Shown: positions 4,898 to 5,289 of the stretch, in pieces | How the letters are laid out: the number at the start of each line of letters is the position of its first letter | How positions within the stretch are numbered: position 1 is the stretch's first letter | Assembly (NCBI GenBank): GCA_015486505.1 | Contig: WFRP01000019.1 | Span: 1 to 5,289 of the forward strand | DNA: 5,289 nt | Source: Pseudomonadota bacterium | GTDB taxonomy: Bacteria > Desulfobacterota > Anaeroferrophillalia > Anaeroferrophillales > Tharpellaceae | Direction: 5' to 3' | Notes under the pieces: model-generated | What the model saw: only the letters and a program-made list of their open reading frames with translations | What the model was told of the DNA's origin: nothing | The model's database searches: none | Position numbers and translations under genes: made by a program

Positions 4898-5289
4898 CTA
4901 AACCTCCACTGTTTTAATGTCTAAATTATCAGCCGCTGTTTTAAGCTTTTGATCAAGGGTCAACAAGGGGGCTTTTTGCCTGATGGCGCAATCTATGAAA
5001 TAAGCATCGTAGGCATATAGATTGGTTTGTCTGGATATAGTGATCGCTTTAACAAAGTTCGGCTCAATGTAGCGCAGAGGAATGGTAGCGAAAATTGCGA
5101 GCCCTTTTTGGGCTTCATCGAGGCTTAATCGATTGCGCTTGAACATGGCCGAGAAAGCGTTGCCGATCTCCCAAGTGATGGAACCCGGCCCGATGAGAGT
5201 GTTACCAGCGGTTAACTCAATGATTTTATTGCGCTCCGGTTCAGCAATGATTACGGCAATCAAAGCTGAAGTATCAATCACAATATCCA
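4898..5289 (-). CDS. vapC: PIN-domain ribonuclease toxin VapC (5' end at window edge)
   Basis: VapC-type toxin, a Mg-dependent endoribonuclease of a type II toxin-antitoxin pair. Numbering from the GTG at 5281, the PIN acidic residues are D3 (IDTSAL), E38 (TWEIGNAF), D92 (YDAYFIDCA, with D97 as a possible helper) and D110 (LLTLDQKL), all in the expected order. The frame continues upstream of that GTG as D-I before the edge, and the last two bases give TG. The true start is therefore probably an NTG one base outside, giving MDIVIDTSAL, which restores the first beta strand and about 130 residues. The gene appears intact otherwise. The antitoxin gene follows after 1 nt, so toxin precedes antitoxin. 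Confidence 0.88.
   Translation of the reverse strand, partial: DIVIDTSALIAVIIAEPERNKIIELTAGNTLIGPGSITWEIGNAFSAMFKRNRLSLDEAQKGLAIFATIPLRYIEPNFVKAITISRQTNLYAYDAYFIDCAIRQKAPLLTLDQKLKTAADNLDIKTVEV
4903..4907 (-). promoter_or_regulatory. Shine-Dalgarno of the Phd/YefM antitoxin gene
   Basis: GGAGG on the minus strand inside the last codons of vapC, 6 nt before the antitoxin ATG. It gives the second gene of a toxin-first pair its own strong translation signal. Confidence 0.75.

Noticed and set aside
1..5289. CRISPR array, tRNA, rRNA or insertion sequence
   Set aside because: No regularly spaced repeats, cloverleaf, rRNA-like or transposase-like sequence was seen on either strand.

Overview
The window suggests a moderately GC-rich bacterium with anaerobic or microaerobic respiration. 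A formate-dehydrogenase-type cytochrome b gene lies directly upstream of a cytochrome bd oxidase of the DUF4492-associated kind, which I know mainly from Bacteroidetes and Campylobacterota. My guess at the host is a Desulfobacterota-like (delta-proteobacterial) lineage. That rests on gene style and codon use only and is low confidence.

Left part (1-3825, + strand): a tight respiratory gene cluster. In order it holds the 3' part of a membrane diheme cytochrome b (formate dehydrogenase gamma type, open at the left edge), a small DUF4492 membrane protein, cydA, cydB, and a 31-residue single-helix ORF with a near-perfect Shine-Dalgarno that looks like a CydX/CydS-type accessory subunit. Gaps are 18, 2, 1 and 16 nt, so one transcript is likely. 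Together the genes could move electrons from formate to quinol and from quinol to O2. A GC stem with a T-rich tail (3902-3932) probably ends the transcript.

Junction (about 3826-3983): non-coding, between convergent transcription units. It holds the terminator, a small hairpin and an 11-bp tandem duplication. Base composition changes sharply here: about 65% GC in a sampled cydA line (1321-1380) against about 30% in 4081-4140.

Right part (3984-5289, - strand): two toxin-antitoxin modules in tandem. Transcribed leftward, the first is a PIN-domain VapC toxin, cut by the right edge by probably one base, followed by a Phd/YefM-type antitoxin. The toxin comes first, which is the less common order. 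The second is a TumA-like antitoxin overlapping by 4 nt a TumE-like toxin that is broken. Its N-terminal 58 residues are joined out of frame to a recognisable C-terminal tail, and about 30 central residues are missing. A sigma70-like promoter whose -10 lies in a 9-bp inverted repeat precedes tumA, which suggests an autoregulatory operator.

The points most worth following up are the unannotated cytochrome bd mini-subunit, the decayed toxin beside an intact antitoxin, and the putative operator.
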